64,000 nt of DNA from JAPPFW01 sp965200835 (GCA_965200835.1 OZ241390.1:1240001-1304000); one strand, 5' to 3'. Shown: positions 7,858 through 17,515, counted from the stretch's first letter. Translations and numbers: made by a program. The notes: generated by a model from the letters alone, not told the origin.

Positions 7858-9153
7858 GTGGGAATCCATGCCGACCTGCTAGAGCGCCACCGAGCGGTGC
7901 TACCGCCTTGGGTCGGCCTCTATTACGACGAACCTATCTCGCTGGTGGACGGGGAGGGCCGCCACGTGGTAGACGCCGAGGGCAACCGCTACCTGGACTT
8001 CTTCGGGGGCATCCTGGTCACGATGCTGGGCTATCGGGTCCCACGAGTGGTCGAGGCAATCAAGGCTCAGGCGGACCGGATGTTGCACACGTCCACCCTC
8101 TACCTACTCGAGTCCCAGATCGATCTGGCCGAACAGGTAGCTGCCCTTTCGGGTATCCCCGACGCCAAGGTGTTCTTTACCAACTCGGGAACCGAGGCCA
8201 ACGACACCGCGCTCATGTTGGCCACCCAGTACCGGAAGTCCAACCAGGTCCTGGCCATCAGAGGTAGCTACCACGGCAAGTCCCACAGTGCCATCGCGGT
8301 GACCGGTAACTCGGCCTGGTCCGGAACTACCTTCAGTCCCTTCCAGGTCACCTATGTCCATGGCGGCTACAAGGCGCGCTCCCCCTTCGGGCATCTGCCC
8401 GATGATCAGTTCATCAGCCAATGTGTCGGCGATCTTTCCGACCTGTTGAATATCGCTACCGCCGGGAATGTAGCAGCGATGATCGCCGAACCTATCCAGG
8501 GAGTGGGTGGATTCATCACACCGCCCGATGGCCTGTTCGGGGCTATGAAAGAGGTGCTGGACGAGCATGGAATCCTCTTCATCTCCGATGAGGTCCAGGC
8601 CGGTTGGGGCCGGACCGGCGAGAACTTCTGGGGATACCAGGCGCACGACATGGTCCCCGATCTGATGACCTTCGCCAAGGGTCTCGGCAACGGGATGACC
8701 ATCGGAGGGGTAGTAGGCCGCGGGGAGATCATGGACGCCTACCCGGCCAATGCCATCTCGACCTTCGGGGGAAATCCGATGGCAACCACGGCCGGGCTGG
8801 CCACCCTGGAGGTGCTGATCGACGAGGACTTGCAGACGAACTCCTACAAGGTGGGAAGCCGGCTGAAGAGCGGTCTGGACTACCTGGCCGATGAGACGGC
8901 CGAGATCATGGAGGTGCGGGGCAAGGGCCTGATGCTGGCTATGGAGCTGGCTGACCCGGCTACCGGCCAGCCCGATACCGCGCTGACGGCCAGCCTCATG
9001 GAGGAGGCCAAGGCCGAGGGACTATTGGTCGGTAAGGGTGGGCTGTATGGGAACGTGCTGCGCATCGCCCCCCCACTGTCCTTGACCGAGGCCGAATGTG
9101 ACGAAGGTCTGGCCATGCTGGGCGAGGCCGTCCGCCGTGCCAGCGATTCCTGA
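7858..9153 (+). CDS. Class III pyridoxal-phosphate aminotransferase, probable beta-alanine aminotransferase
   Basis: 431 residues from GTG 7858, with a gaggga ribosome site 9-14 bases upstream. It is a complete fold-type I class III enzyme: TNSGTEANDTALMLA binds the phosphate group, ISDEVQAGWGRTG holds the Asp that contacts the pyridine nitrogen, and Lys274 in TFAKGLGNG forms the Schiff base. It is closest in appearance to alanine-glyoxylate/beta-alanine-pyruvate aminotransferases (AGXT2-like). In this cluster it would convert beta-alanine (or beta-aminoisobutyrate) to malonate semialdehyde (or its methyl homologue). It is followed closely by the dihydropyrimidinase gene. Confidence 0.85.
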   Translation: MGIHADLLERHRAVLPPWVGLYYDEPISLVDGEGRHVVDAEGNRYLDFFGGILVTMLGYRVPRVVEAIKAQADRMLHTSTLYLLESQIDLAEQVAALSGIPDAKVFFTNSGTEANDTALMLATQYRKSNQVLAIRGSYHGKSHSAIAVTGNSAWSGTTFSPFQVTYVHGGYKARSPFGHLPDDQFISQCVGDLSDLLNIATAGNVAAMIAEPIQGVGGFITPPDGLFGAMKEVLDEHGILFISDEVQAGWGRTGENFWGYQAHDMVPDLMTFAKGLGNGMTIGGVVGRGEIMDAYPANAISTFGGNPMATTAGLATLEVLIDEDLQTNSYKVGSRLKSGLDYLADETAEIMEVRGKGLMLAMELADPATGQPDTALTASLMEEAKAEGLLVGKGGLYGNVLRIAPPLSLTEAECDEGLAMLGEAVRRASDS

Positions 9154-9189
9154 AGCACGACGCGAGCTATCCGGAGGAGAGGAGTAGTC

Positions 9190-10611
9190 ATGGGTTCTGT
9201 GCTCGTAAAGAACGGGACTGTCATCACCGCTACCGAGACCATGGCGGCCGATGTGCTGATCCAGGACACAAAGGTGGTGGCCCTGGTATCCACCGACCAC
9301 GCCGGCCTGGAACTGGTCGCTGATCGTACGGTCGACGCCTCTGGGAAGCTGGTCCTACCGGGCGGCATCGACGTGCATACCCACATGGAATTGCCGTTCG
9401 GGGGAACCTTTGCGGCCGACACGTTCGAGACCGGGAGCCGGGCCGCCGCCTGGGGAGGTACGACCACCATCGTCGACTTTGCCGTGCAGACCAAGGGTGA
9501 GTCGGCCATGGATGGGTTCGAGAAGTGGATGGCCAAAGCCGAAGGGGAATGCGCTATCGACTACGGGTTCCACATGATCACCGGCGACATCAACGAGCAG
9601 ACCCTCAAGGAGATGGACATGCTGGTGGACGAGGGGGTCACCTCGTTCAAGATGTTCATGGCCTATCCCGGGGTGTTCTACTCGGACGACGGGGAGATCG
9701 TCATGGCCATGCAGAAGGCCGCCGAGAACGGGTCGATGATCGCCATGCATGCTGAGAACGGCATCGCCATAGACGTATTCGTGAACCAGGCCCTCAGCCG
9801 GGGTGAGACCGACCCCATCCACCACGGGCTGGTCCGCAAGTCGGTGTTGGAGGGGGAAGCGACCCACCGGGCGATCCGTCTGGCGGAGGTGACCGGCGCT
9901 CCGGTGTATTTCGTCCATCTGTCCGCCCTCGAGGCACTGGAGCAGGTGACCCTGGCCCGGGACGAAGGCCGGAACGTATTCGCCGAGACCTGTCCCCAGT
10001 ACTTGTTGTTGGATCTAGACCACCTGGGCAACGGTTTCGAGGGCGCCAAATACGTATGCTCGCCACCGCTCCGCGACCGGGCGGCCGGACACCAGGAGAG
10101 GTTGTGGCGGGGACTCAAGACCGATGATTTGCAGGTGGTCTCGACCGACCATTGCCCGTTCTGTATGGGGGACCATCACACCTTCGGAACCCAGAAACAA
10201 CTAGGTAGGGGTAACTTCGCCGCCATCCCCAACGGAATCCCCGGGGTCGAGAACCGGATGGAGCTGATCTTCGATGCCGGCGTAAGCGCCGGGCGGATCG
10301 GCCTGAACCGTTTCGTGGAGATCACTGCCACCGCTCCGGCCAAGATGTTCGGCCTGTTCCCTAAGAAGGGCACGATCGCGGTGGGGAGCGACGCCGATAT
10401 CGTGGTTCTTGACCCGGACCGGACCCATTCCATATCGGTCGAGACTCACCACATGGATGTCGACTATTCGGCCTACGAAGGCAGGCAGGTCACCGGCAAG
10501 GTAGAGACGGTCATCTCGAAGGGCAAGGTGATCATCTCGGACGGTCGTTACCACGGTAGCAAGGGGGATGGGGACTACCTGCGGCGCGGTAACACCATGC
10601 TTCTGCGTTGA
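9190..10611 (+). CDS. hydA: Dihydropyrimidinase (D-hydantoinase family)
   Basis: 473 residues, with a strong AGGAGAGGAG ribosome site before ATG 9190. The binuclear zinc amidohydrolase ligands are all present: His63 and His65 (DVHTHME), the Lys154 expected to be carbamylated (SFKMFMAYPG), His187 (AMHAENG), His243 (FVHLSA) and Asp320 (STDHCPF). It opens 5,6-dihydrouracil or dihydrothymine to the N-carbamoyl-beta-amino acid, the step before the ureidopropionase at 5818. Hydantoins may also be substrates. Length and motifs are normal for the family. Confidence 0.92.
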   Translation: MGSVLVKNGTVITATETMAADVLIQDTKVVALVSTDHAGLELVADRTVDASGKLVLPGGIDVHTHMELPFGGTFAADTFETGSRAAAWGGTTTIVDFAVQTKGESAMDGFEKWMAKAEGECAIDYGFHMITGDINEQTLKEMDMLVDEGVTSFKMFMAYPGVFYSDDGEIVMAMQKAAENGSMIAMHAENGIAIDVFVNQALSRGETDPIHHGLVRKSVLEGEATHRAIRLAEVTGAPVYFVHLSALEALEQVTLARDEGRNVFAETCPQYLLLDLDHLGNGFEGAKYVCSPPLRDRAAGHQERLWRGLKTDDLQVVSTDHCPFCMGDHHTFGTQKQLGRGNFAAIPNGIPGVENRMELIFDAGVSAGRIGLNRFVEITATAPAKMFGLFPKKGTIAVGSDADIVVLDPDRTHSISVETHHMDVDYSAYEGRQVTGKVETVISKGKVIISDGRYHGSKGDGDYLRRGNTMLLR

Positions 10612-10702
10612 CCAGAAGAGTCGATGCTGCCCGCTGCCGCACTGTCACAGGCGGGCGCTACCGTAAACTGAAGCATCTATTCGAAGAACGAGGCTGAAGG
10701 CG

Positions 10703-12196
10703 ATGAAGACCATAACCCATTGGATCGACGGGAGGTCGTGGGAAGGAGAACCCGACCGGTCCGGTCCGGTTTTCAACCCGGCAACCGGGCAGCAGACGGC
10801 TCGGGTGGCCTTTGCTGGTGCTGGCGAGGTGGACCAGGCCGTCGGGGCGGCTCGGAAGGCCTTCGAGGACTGGCGTTCGGTGCCCCTCACGCGGCGCCAG
10901 AACATCATGTTTGCCTACCGGGAGCTGATCCGCCGGCATCGGATGGATCTGGCCCGCCTGCTGACCGCCGAGCATGGCAAGACCATCGACGACTCCTTGG
11001 GGGAGGTGCAGAGGGGCCTCGAGGTGGTGGAGTTCGCCTGCAATATCGCCCATCTGCTCAAGGGTGAGTTCTCGGAGCAAGTCAGCACGTCGGTCGACAC
11101 CTACACGGTCCGCCAACCCCTGGGTGTGGCGGCTGGCATAACCCCGTTCAACTTTCCGGCGATGGTGCCGATGTGGATGTTCCCCATCGCCATCGCCTGC
11201 GGCAACACCTTCGTCCTAAAGCCGTCGGAGAAGGACCCGTCCCCATCGCTGCTGAACGCTGAGCTGCTGGCCGAGGCCGGACTCCCAGACGGGGTATTCA
11301 ATGTGGTCCACGGTGACAAGGAGGCGGTGGATGCCATCCTTGCCCACCCCGACATTGCGGCGGTTTCGTTCGTCGGATCGACGCCGATTGCCCACTACAT
11401 CTACGAGCAGGGCGCCCGCCACGGCAAGCGGGTGCAAGCCTTGGGTGGCGCCAAGAACCATATGATCGTGCTGCCGGATGCCGATATGGATTTGGCCGCC
11501 GACGCTGCGGTGTCGGCCGGTTACGGATCGGCGGGCGAGCGGTGCATGGCTATCTCGGTGGTAGTCACGGTGGGCGATGCAGCCGATCGGCTATTGCCCA
11601 AGGTCCGTGAACGGATATCCGAACTGAAAGTGGGTCCGGGGGATTCGGAGGGTGCCCAGATGGGTCCGCTGGTTACCGAGCAACATCGCGATAGGGTCGC
11701 CGGCTACGTGGACGCTGGCGAGGCAGCGGGAGCTCGGCTGGTCGAGGACGGCCGCCCCTTCACCATCGAAGGCCACGAGGAAGGGTTCTTCTTCGGCCCC
11801 ACCCTGTTCGACCAGGTCACCCCCGAGATGTCGATCTACCGGGACGAGATCTTCGGCCCGGTGCTCTCGATGGTGCGAACCGGTACCTATCAGGAGGCCA
11901 TCGATCTGATCAACACCAATCCGTACGGGAACGGCACGGCTGTGTTCACCAACGATGGCGGGGCGGCGCGCAAGTTCCAGGCAGAGATCGAAGTGGGAAT
12001 GGTGGGTATCAACGTGCCGATACCGGTGCCCCTGTCCTTCTACTCGTTCGGGGGCTGGAAGAACTCGATCTTCGGCGGTCACTCCATCTACGGCCCCGAC
12101 GGGGTGCACTTCTATACCAGGCCCAAGGTGTTGATCACCCGCTGGCCGGATCCCATCCACCGAGGGGTCGACCTCGGATTCCCTCAGCACGGCTAA
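10703..12196 (+). CDS. mmsA: CoA-acylating methylmalonate-semialdehyde dehydrogenase
   Basis: 497 residues of the aldehyde dehydrogenase superfamily. The segment GITPFNFPAMVPMWMF and the catalytic Cys281 in SAGERCMAISV are typical of MmsA/IolA enzymes. These form acetyl-CoA from malonate semialdehyde or propionyl-CoA from its methyl form, using NAD and CoA. It thus completes the pathway from beta-alanine produced by the neighbouring enzymes. The start follows a gaggctgaaggcg stretch, and a TAAACT about 40 bases upstream may be a -10. Confidence 0.9.
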   Translation: MKTITHWIDGRSWEGEPDRSGPVFNPATGQQTARVAFAGAGEVDQAVGAARKAFEDWRSVPLTRRQNIMFAYRELIRRHRMDLARLLTAEHGKTIDDSLGEVQRGLEVVEFACNIAHLLKGEFSEQVSTSVDTYTVRQPLGVAAGITPFNFPAMVPMWMFPIAIACGNTFVLKPSEKDPSPSLLNAELLAEAGLPDGVFNVVHGDKEAVDAILAHPDIAAVSFVGSTPIAHYIYEQGARHGKRVQALGGAKNHMIVLPDADMDLAADAAVSAGYGSAGERCMAISVVVTVGDAADRLLPKVRERISELKVGPGDSEGAQMGPLVTEQHRDRVAGYVDAGEAAGARLVEDGRPFTIEGHEEGFFFGPTLFDQVTPEMSIYRDEIFGPVLSMVRTGTYQEAIDLINTNPYGNGTAVFTNDGGAARKFQAEIEVGMVGINVPIPVPLSFYSFGGWKNSIFGGHSIYGPDGVHFYTRPKVLITRWPDPIHRGVDLGFPQHG

Positions 12197-12237
12197 TTGG
12201 GCGGGCGGTAGGGCAACCAGGAGGAAGGACAGCCGAT

Positions 12238-13245
12238 ATGGACTTTGGCGTGGTATTGCAGACCGATCCACCGGCCTCCAAGGTGGTGTGGCTGACCCGG
12301 CTGGCCGAGGCGAGCGGGTTCACCCATGCCTGGACCTTTGACTCCCACGTTCTCTGGCAGGAACCGTTCGTCATCTACTCGCGGATGCTTGCCGAGACCA
12401 AACGGATAGTGGTCGGCCCGATGGTTACCAACCCGGGTACTCGGGATTGGACGGTGCTGGCCTCCCTGTTTGCCACCCTGAACGACATGTACGGGGACCG
12501 CACTATCTGCGGGATGGGACGGGGCGACTCGGCTCTTCGAGTCATCGGTCGCAAACCCCGCACCCTCGCCAAGATGGCCGAATCCATGAAGGTGATCAAG
12601 GGCCTGGTGGCCGGCGACGAGGTTGACTACCAGGGCACCCCCATCCAGATCCCCTGGGTCGAAAAGGGATGGGACCTACCGATGTGGGCGGCCGGTTACG
12701 GACCCATGGCGCTCGACACGATCGGGCGTCACGCCGATGGCTTCATCCTCCAGCTGGCCGATCCTCAAATCCTTGAGTGGACGGTGGCCGCCGTGCGTGC
12801 CTCGGCGGCGGACGCGGGCCGGGATCCCGACCGGATCGCGGTGTGTGTGGTGGCGCCCGCCTATGTGGGCGACGATATCGATCACCAGCGGGAACAGCTC
12901 CGGTGGTTTGGGGGCATGGTCGGCAATCACGTCCATGACCTGGTGAAGGGCTACGGTAGCGATGATCCCGAGATGGTTCCGGCAGTGCTGGCGGACTACA
13001 TCGCCGCTCGCGAGGGCTACGACTATGCGCATCACGGGAAAGCCGGCAATCCCTCCACTAATTTCGTACCGGATGCCATCGTGGACCGCTTCTGCGTGCT
13101 CGGTACCGCCGAGGATCACGTGGCCAAACTTCAGGCGCTACGGGACCTGGGGATGGACCACTTCGGTGTCTACCTGATGCACGACAGTCAGGAGGACACC
13201 TTGAGAGCCTACGGGGAGTCGGTCATACCTGCGCTCACCGGGTAG
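12238..13245 (+). CDS. LLM-class flavin/F420-dependent oxidoreductase
   Basis: 335 residues with the luciferase-like TIM-barrel pattern: MDFGVVLQTDPP at strand 1, TRLAEASGFTHAWTFDSH, then GMGRGDSALRVIG and MWAAGYGPMALDTIGRHADG further on. It lies 41 bp after mmsA behind an AGGAGGAAGG ribosome site, so it belongs to the pyrimidine operon. It resembles a subfamily I recall as TIGR03842 (CPS_4043-like), which is annotated as a putative F420 or flavin oxidoreductase of unknown reaction. RutA, another LLM enzyme, oxidises uracil, so a redox role on a pyrimidine is plausible but unproven. Confidence 0.8.
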   Translation: MDFGVVLQTDPPASKVVWLTRLAEASGFTHAWTFDSHVLWQEPFVIYSRMLAETKRIVVGPMVTNPGTRDWTVLASLFATLNDMYGDRTICGMGRGDSALRVIGRKPRTLAKMAESMKVIKGLVAGDEVDYQGTPIQIPWVEKGWDLPMWAAGYGPMALDTIGRHADGFILQLADPQILEWTVAAVRASAADAGRDPDRIAVCVVAPAYVGDDIDHQREQLRWFGGMVGNHVHDLVKGYGSDDPEMVPAVLADYIAAREGYDYAHHGKAGNPSTNFVPDAIVDRFCVLGTAEDHVAKLQALRDLGMDHFGVYLMHDSQEDTLRAYGESVIPALTG

Positions 13246-13307
13246 GAGGGCAATCCCTCGGACCGCGTTTTGGCGCCTCTAGCGCCGCGCCTTCCCTTGT
13301 CGACGGT

Positions 13308-13745
13308 TCAGCTATAACCGGGGATGGCAGTGGGGCCGTCGCCCTCTGGCTGCCGATCACCCATGGCGGAGTAGTACTCAGGGTCGTTCACCTTACGTGA
13401 CTCCCAGACGGTGGCCCCACCGGTGGTGTGGGACAGATGGGTCATGGGTGAGTGAGGAAGGGCTCCGTGCCAGTGGACCTGGCCGGGCGGAGCATAGACA
13501 AGATCACCCGTTGAGATCTCCACGGCCTCTCCTTCATCATTGCCGACCAACCCGGCACCGCTGGTTACGTGCAGCACCTGCCCCTCCGGGTGGTAATGCC
13601 AGTCTGTACGAGCACCAGGACCGAAACTCACCGCCAGGATGTTGAGCGATCCGTCGTGGCGGACCGGACCGAACTGCACCTCACCTGTGAAGTGCTCGGC
13701 CGGCGCTGCCTGCCATGCAATGTCTCCCGGCCTCCAGTGCTCCAT
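13308..13745 (-). CDS. Cupin-domain protein
   Basis: 145 residues forming one small beta-barrel cupin. Motif 1 is RTDWHYHPEGQVLHV, with two metal-binding His residues, and motif 2 is GDLVYAPPGQVHWHGA. Single-domain cupins of this type include metal-dependent isomerases, decarboxylases and ligand-binding regulators, and nothing here fixes the reaction. It converges with the LLM gene and lies just beyond the amino acid decarboxylase gene on the same strand, with which it may be co-transcribed. Confidence 0.7.
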   Translation of the reverse strand: MEHWRPGDIAWQAAPAEHFTGEVQFGPVRHDGSLNILAVSFGPGARTDWHYHPEGQVLHVTSGAGLVGNDEGEAVEISTGDLVYAPPGQVHWHGALPHSPMTHLSHTTGGATVWESRKVNDPEYYSAMGDRQPEGDGPTAIPGYS

Positions 13746-13812
13746 CAGCGTCCTTTCCGTTCGAACGACAGCATGACTCTAGGAGAGTATCCCGATCTCG
13801 CGGTTGACACCG

Positions 13813-15198
13813 TCAGCTCGGAGCTTCCGAAATCAGGTGCCAGAGCCGTTCTACGTGCTCCTCCGTGGTGTTCACCTGGCCGATGGATACTCGGACGAAG
13901 GGCACATCTCCCATCCGGGAAGTTATCAGGAAGGAGTGACCGGATCGATTGATGGTGTCGGCCAGGGCCATGGTGGCCTGGTTGCCCGACCGGTGCCGGA
14001 AACAGACTAGTGCGAGGGTAACGGGCGCCACCAGCTCAAAACGGTCGTCCGCATCGATTCGATCCGCCAACCACTGCGCCCATTGCACATTGGCCCGGAT
14101 CCGTTTACGGAGGCCCTCCGCTCCGTAATAGCGGAGGACGAACCACAGCTTGAGGGACCGGAACCGGCGACCGAGGGCCACGTGCCAGTCCCGGTAATCG
14201 ATCACCTGGCCACTTTCCGAAGCCTCGTTCCTCAGGTATTCGGGCAGGATCGATAGGGCTCGGATCAGGGGTCCCCGGTCCGCCACGTAGAAGAGAGATC
14301 CGTCGAACGTCATCGGTGTCCACTTGTAAGGGTTGACCGTGTAGCTGTCCGCCAGCTCCAAGCCATCCTGATGGTGGCGGAACTCCTGGCACAACATTGC
14401 GTTACCGGCGTAGGCGGCATCTACGTGGTGCCACATCCCCGAGGCGCGGGCGAGGGCGCCCACTTCCCGAACCGGATCGACGGCGGTGGTGGCGGTGGTG
14501 CCGACGGTCGAGCACACGAAGGTCGGCACGAGTCCGGCAGCCCGATCCCGGAGGATCGAGTCGGAGAGCGCATCCATCCGGAGGGCATAGTTGCTGTCCA
14601 CCTCCACCAGGCGGATATGGCCGTATCCGGCTATCCGGGCACCTTTCTCGATGGATAAGTGGGCTTGGGTGGAGGTGTAGGCCACGCAGCGTCCGATGTC
14701 TATACCCCTCCGTTGAGCTCGATCCCGGGCGACCACCAGCGCTACATGAGCAGCATCGGAAGCGGTCTGCTGGATGACCCCGCCTCCGGCTCCGGTGGTC
14801 TTCCATCCGTGCGGTAGTCCCAAGAGGTCGACCATCCAGTCGAGCACCACGGACTCCATCTCGGTACATACCGGGCTGGTAGCCCACAACATGCCCTGCT
14901 GATCGAGTCCGGCTGCCACCATCTCGCCGAGAATCCCCGGTCCGGAAGTGGTGCACGGGAAGTAGGCGAACCATCCGGGAGAGGTCCAGTTGGTGAGGCC
15001 CGGCACCACGATCCGATCCAGGTCGGCCGCGATGGTTTCGAAACTCTCCGGTTCCTCCGGCGCTCGCTCGGGCAGCATCTCCCGAACCCAGCCTGGCTCC
15101 ACCCCGGATTGCACCGGGAGGTCTCCTACCCGCTCCATGTAATTGGCCAGCCAGTCCACCATGGCGTGGCCATGACGGCGGAACTCGTCGGGGTTCAT
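13813..15198 (-). CDS. Pyridoxal-dependent aromatic L-amino acid decarboxylase family protein
   Basis: 461 residues if it starts at ATG 15198 (MNPDEFRRHGHAMVDWLANY), the usual N-terminus for group II decarboxylases. An in-frame extension to 15381 lacks family similarity. It shows PGWFAYFPCTTS near the N-terminal substrate loop, GGGVIQQTASDA for phosphate binding, HVDAAYAGNA with the cofactor Asp, and the Schiff-base Lys in NPYKWTPMTFDGS. Relatives decarboxylate DOPA, tryptophan, tyrosine or phenylalanine to amines, and some are aldehyde synthases. It is divergent from leuC. Confidence 0.82.
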   Translation of the reverse strand: MNPDEFRRHGHAMVDWLANYMERVGDLPVQSGVEPGWVREMLPERAPEEPESFETIAADLDRIVVPGLTNWTSPGWFAYFPCTTSGPGILGEMVAAGLDQQGMLWATSPVCTEMESVVLDWMVDLLGLPHGWKTTGAGGGVIQQTASDAAHVALVVARDRAQRRGIDIGRCVAYTSTQAHLSIEKGARIAGYGHIRLVEVDSNYALRMDALSDSILRDRAAGLVPTFVCSTVGTTATTAVDPVREVGALARASGMWHHVDAAYAGNAMLCQEFRHHQDGLELADSYTVNPYKWTPMTFDGSLFYVADRGPLIRALSILPEYLRNEASESGQVIDYRDWHVALGRRFRSLKLWFVLRYYGAEGLRKRIRANVQWAQWLADRIDADDRFELVAPVTLALVCFRHRSGNQATMALADTINRSGHSFLITSRMGDVPFVRVSIGQVNTTEEHVERLWHLISEAPS

Positions 15199-15449
15199 CC
15201 CAGGAATGCGGCCCGCGCGGCCACTGTGGACCGGAGGGGGGAGCGGCTGGCTTGGATAAGTGTCGACATCGACTCTGAGCATACGACCGACTTTGCCCGG
15301 CCGCTGCCACTCCCTGACCACAGCTTGAACCGGGCTCACTGCCATCGTGAACCGGCTGCGAAGGAAGTAGGGTCCGGTCATCTGCCCGCCCCCACTTGGT
15401 TGGCCGGACTAAGGACGATCCGCAACCGTGTACCATGCCCGGCAGACCG

Positions 15450-16859
15450 ATGACCAGCCAGCCACGCACCCTCTTCCAGAAAGTCTGGGACGCCCATGTT
15501 GCCCACGAGGCGCCGGGTGAACCCTCCCTCCTCTACATAGACCTGCATCTGGTCCACGAAGTCACCAGCCCCCAGGCCTTCGATGGTCTCCGGCTAGCCG
15601 GTCGGGGAGTGCGGAGGCCGGACCTGACCCTTGCCACCATCGACCATGGAGTCCCCACGGCCAATCGCAGCCTCGGCATCCGGGACCCGATGTCCAAGAA
15701 GCAGATCGATGCCCTGATCCGCAACTGTGAAGAGTACGGGATCACGCTCTACGGCCTCGATGACCCTCGCCAAGGAATCGTCCACATCATCGGCCCCGAG
15801 CAAGGTCTCACCCAGCCTGGGATGACCATCGTGTGCGGGGACTCCCATACCGCCACCCATGGAGCGTTCGGGGCGCTGGCGTTCGGGATCGGCACCTCGG
15901 AGGTGGAGCATGTGCTCGCCACCCAGACCCTTCCCCAGGCCAGACCGAAGGCGATGGCGGTGACAGTGGAGGGTGATCTGCCCCTCGGGGTGACGGCCAA
16001 GGACATCATCCTGGCCATCATCGCCCGGATCGGGGTGGCTGGCGGAACGGGCCACGTGATCGAGTACCGCGGCTCGGCCATCCGGTCCCTGTCGATGGCG
16101 GGCCGCATGACCATCTGCAACATGTCGATCGAAGGGGGCGCCCGGGCTGGGATGGTGGCTCCAGACGGCACCACCTACTCCTATCTGGAAAGGCGACCAC
16201 ACGCGCCGCAGGATTGGGAAGCGGCGCTGGACTACTGGCGCACCCTCCCCTCGGACCAGGGAGCGAGCTTCGACACCGAGGTCGAGATCGACGCCCAGTC
16301 CCTCGAACCGCATGTCTCCTGGGGTACAAACCCTGCCCAGACCGCTCCGGTCAGTGCTCGTGTTCCACACCCCGACGACTACGACGACCCTCTGGACCGG
16401 ACAGGATGCTATCGAGCCTTGGAGTACATGGGTCTGGAAGCCGGTACCCCGATCACCGAGATCGGGCTCGACCGGGTATTCCTCGGTTCGTGTACCAATG
16501 CTCGGATCGAGGACCTACGGGCGGCGGCCTCGGTGGTCGAGGGCCATCAGGTGCACCGCCGGGTGCAGGCCATGGTCGTCCCGGGCTCGGGATTGGTGAA
16601 GCTCCAGGCCGAACAGGAAGGTCTCGACCGGGTATTCAAGGAGGCTGGCTTCGAGTGGCGTGACGCGGGATGCTCCATGTGCCTGGGCATGAACGACGAC
16701 ATCCTGGCCCCCGGCGAGCGTTGTGCCTCGACCTCGAATCGCAACTTCGAAGGCCGCCAGGGGCGGCGAGGCCGGACCCACCTGGTGAGCCCTGAGATGG
16801 CCGCGGCCGCGGCAGTGGCAGGACACATCGTGGACGTGAGAACCTGGGAGCCTCGATGA
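15450..16859 (+). CDS. leuC: 3-isopropylmalate dehydratase large subunit
   Basis: 469 residues counted from ATG 15450 (MTSQPRTLFQKVWDAHV), which aligns with the usual LeuC start; in-frame ATGs at 15435 and 15396 are alternatives. It is an aconitase-superfamily [4Fe-4S] protein: one cluster Cys in FLGSCTNARIED and two in DAGCSMCLGMND. IDHGVPTANR and CGDSHTATHGAFG are substrate-site segments. With LeuD it isomerises 2-isopropylmalate to 3-isopropylmalate in leucine synthesis. It overlaps leuD by ATGA. Confidence 0.93.
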   Translation: MTSQPRTLFQKVWDAHVAHEAPGEPSLLYIDLHLVHEVTSPQAFDGLRLAGRGVRRPDLTLATIDHGVPTANRSLGIRDPMSKKQIDALIRNCEEYGITLYGLDDPRQGIVHIIGPEQGLTQPGMTIVCGDSHTATHGAFGALAFGIGTSEVEHVLATQTLPQARPKAMAVTVEGDLPLGVTAKDIILAIIARIGVAGGTGHVIEYRGSAIRSLSMAGRMTICNMSIEGGARAGMVAPDGTTYSYLERRPHAPQDWEAALDYWRTLPSDQGASFDTEVEIDAQSLEPHVSWGTNPAQTAPVSARVPHPDDYDDPLDRTGCYRALEYMGLEAGTPITEIGLDRVFLGSCTNARIEDLRAAASVVEGHQVHRRVQAMVVPGSGLVKLQAEQEGLDRVFKEAGFEWRDAGCSMCLGMNDDILAPGERCASTSNRNFEGRQGRRGRTHLVSPEMAAAAAVAGHIVDVRTWEPR

Positions 16860-17461
16860 ACCGGGTCAAGGTCATCACCGGAACCATGGCGCCGCTCCCC
16901 CGCAACAACGTGGATACCGACCAGATAATGCCCAAACAGTTTCTGAAGCGGGTGGAGCGGAGCGGCTACGGCCAGTTCCTCTTCCATGATTGGGCCCGAA
17001 CCCCGGCCGGAGACCTTGACCCCGACTTCATACTCAACCGCCCCGAATACGCCGCCGCCCAGGTGCTGGTCAGCGGTCCCAACTTCGGCTCCGGTTCGTC
17101 CCGAGAGCATGCGCCGTGGGGTATCCAGGACTGGGGGTTCGAGGCGGTGATCGCTCCTTCGTTCGCCGACATCTTCTACAACAATTGCACCAAGATCGGT
17201 CTGCTCCCGATCCGACTGCCCGAGCAAGACGTCCACCATCTGATCGGACTGGCCAGCGATAACGCCGGGGCGTTGATGACCATCGACCTCGAGGCGCAGA
17301 GCCTGGCGGCCGATGGTCTGGAGACGGGCTTCGATATCGACCCGTTCACCAAGTACCGGCTGCTGGAAGGGCTCGACGACATCGGTTTGACCCTCCGCCA
17401 TATCTCGGCCGTCGAAACCTTCGAGACAGCCCGGCCCGCCTTCCTGCCCAGTCTCGGCTGA
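16856..17461 (+). CDS. leuD: 3-isopropylmalate dehydratase small subunit
   Basis: 201 residues, the normal length. Diagnostic segments are NNVDTDQIMPKQFLKR near the start and GPNFGSGSSREHAPWGIQDW, the swivelling-domain loop that completes the active site with LeuC. The ATG overlaps the leuC stop, so the two subunits are made in equal amounts. No attenuator-like leader was recognised in front of leuCD. Confidence 0.94.
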   Translation: MNRVKVITGTMAPLPRNNVDTDQIMPKQFLKRVERSGYGQFLFHDWARTPAGDLDPDFILNRPEYAAAQVLVSGPNFGSGSSREHAPWGIQDWGFEAVIAPSFADIFYNNCTKIGLLPIRLPEQDVHHLIGLASDNAGALMTIDLEAQSLAADGLETGFDIDPFTKYRLLEGLDDIGLTLRHISAVETFETARPAFLPSLG

Positions 17462-17480
17462 CCCTTCCTTTGGGCCGGAC

Positions 17481-17508
17481 TTGTAGAGGCTCACCCGGCC
17501 GTTAGGCT
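17481..17508 (+). promoter_or_regulatory. Promoter of lgt, probably leaderless
   Basis: TTGTAG (17481-17486), a 16-bp spacer, TAGGCT (17503-17508), then seven bases to the GTG at 17516. There is no ribosome site, so the transcript probably begins at the start codon. Confidence 0.55.
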
Positions 17509-17515
17509 CGAAGGC

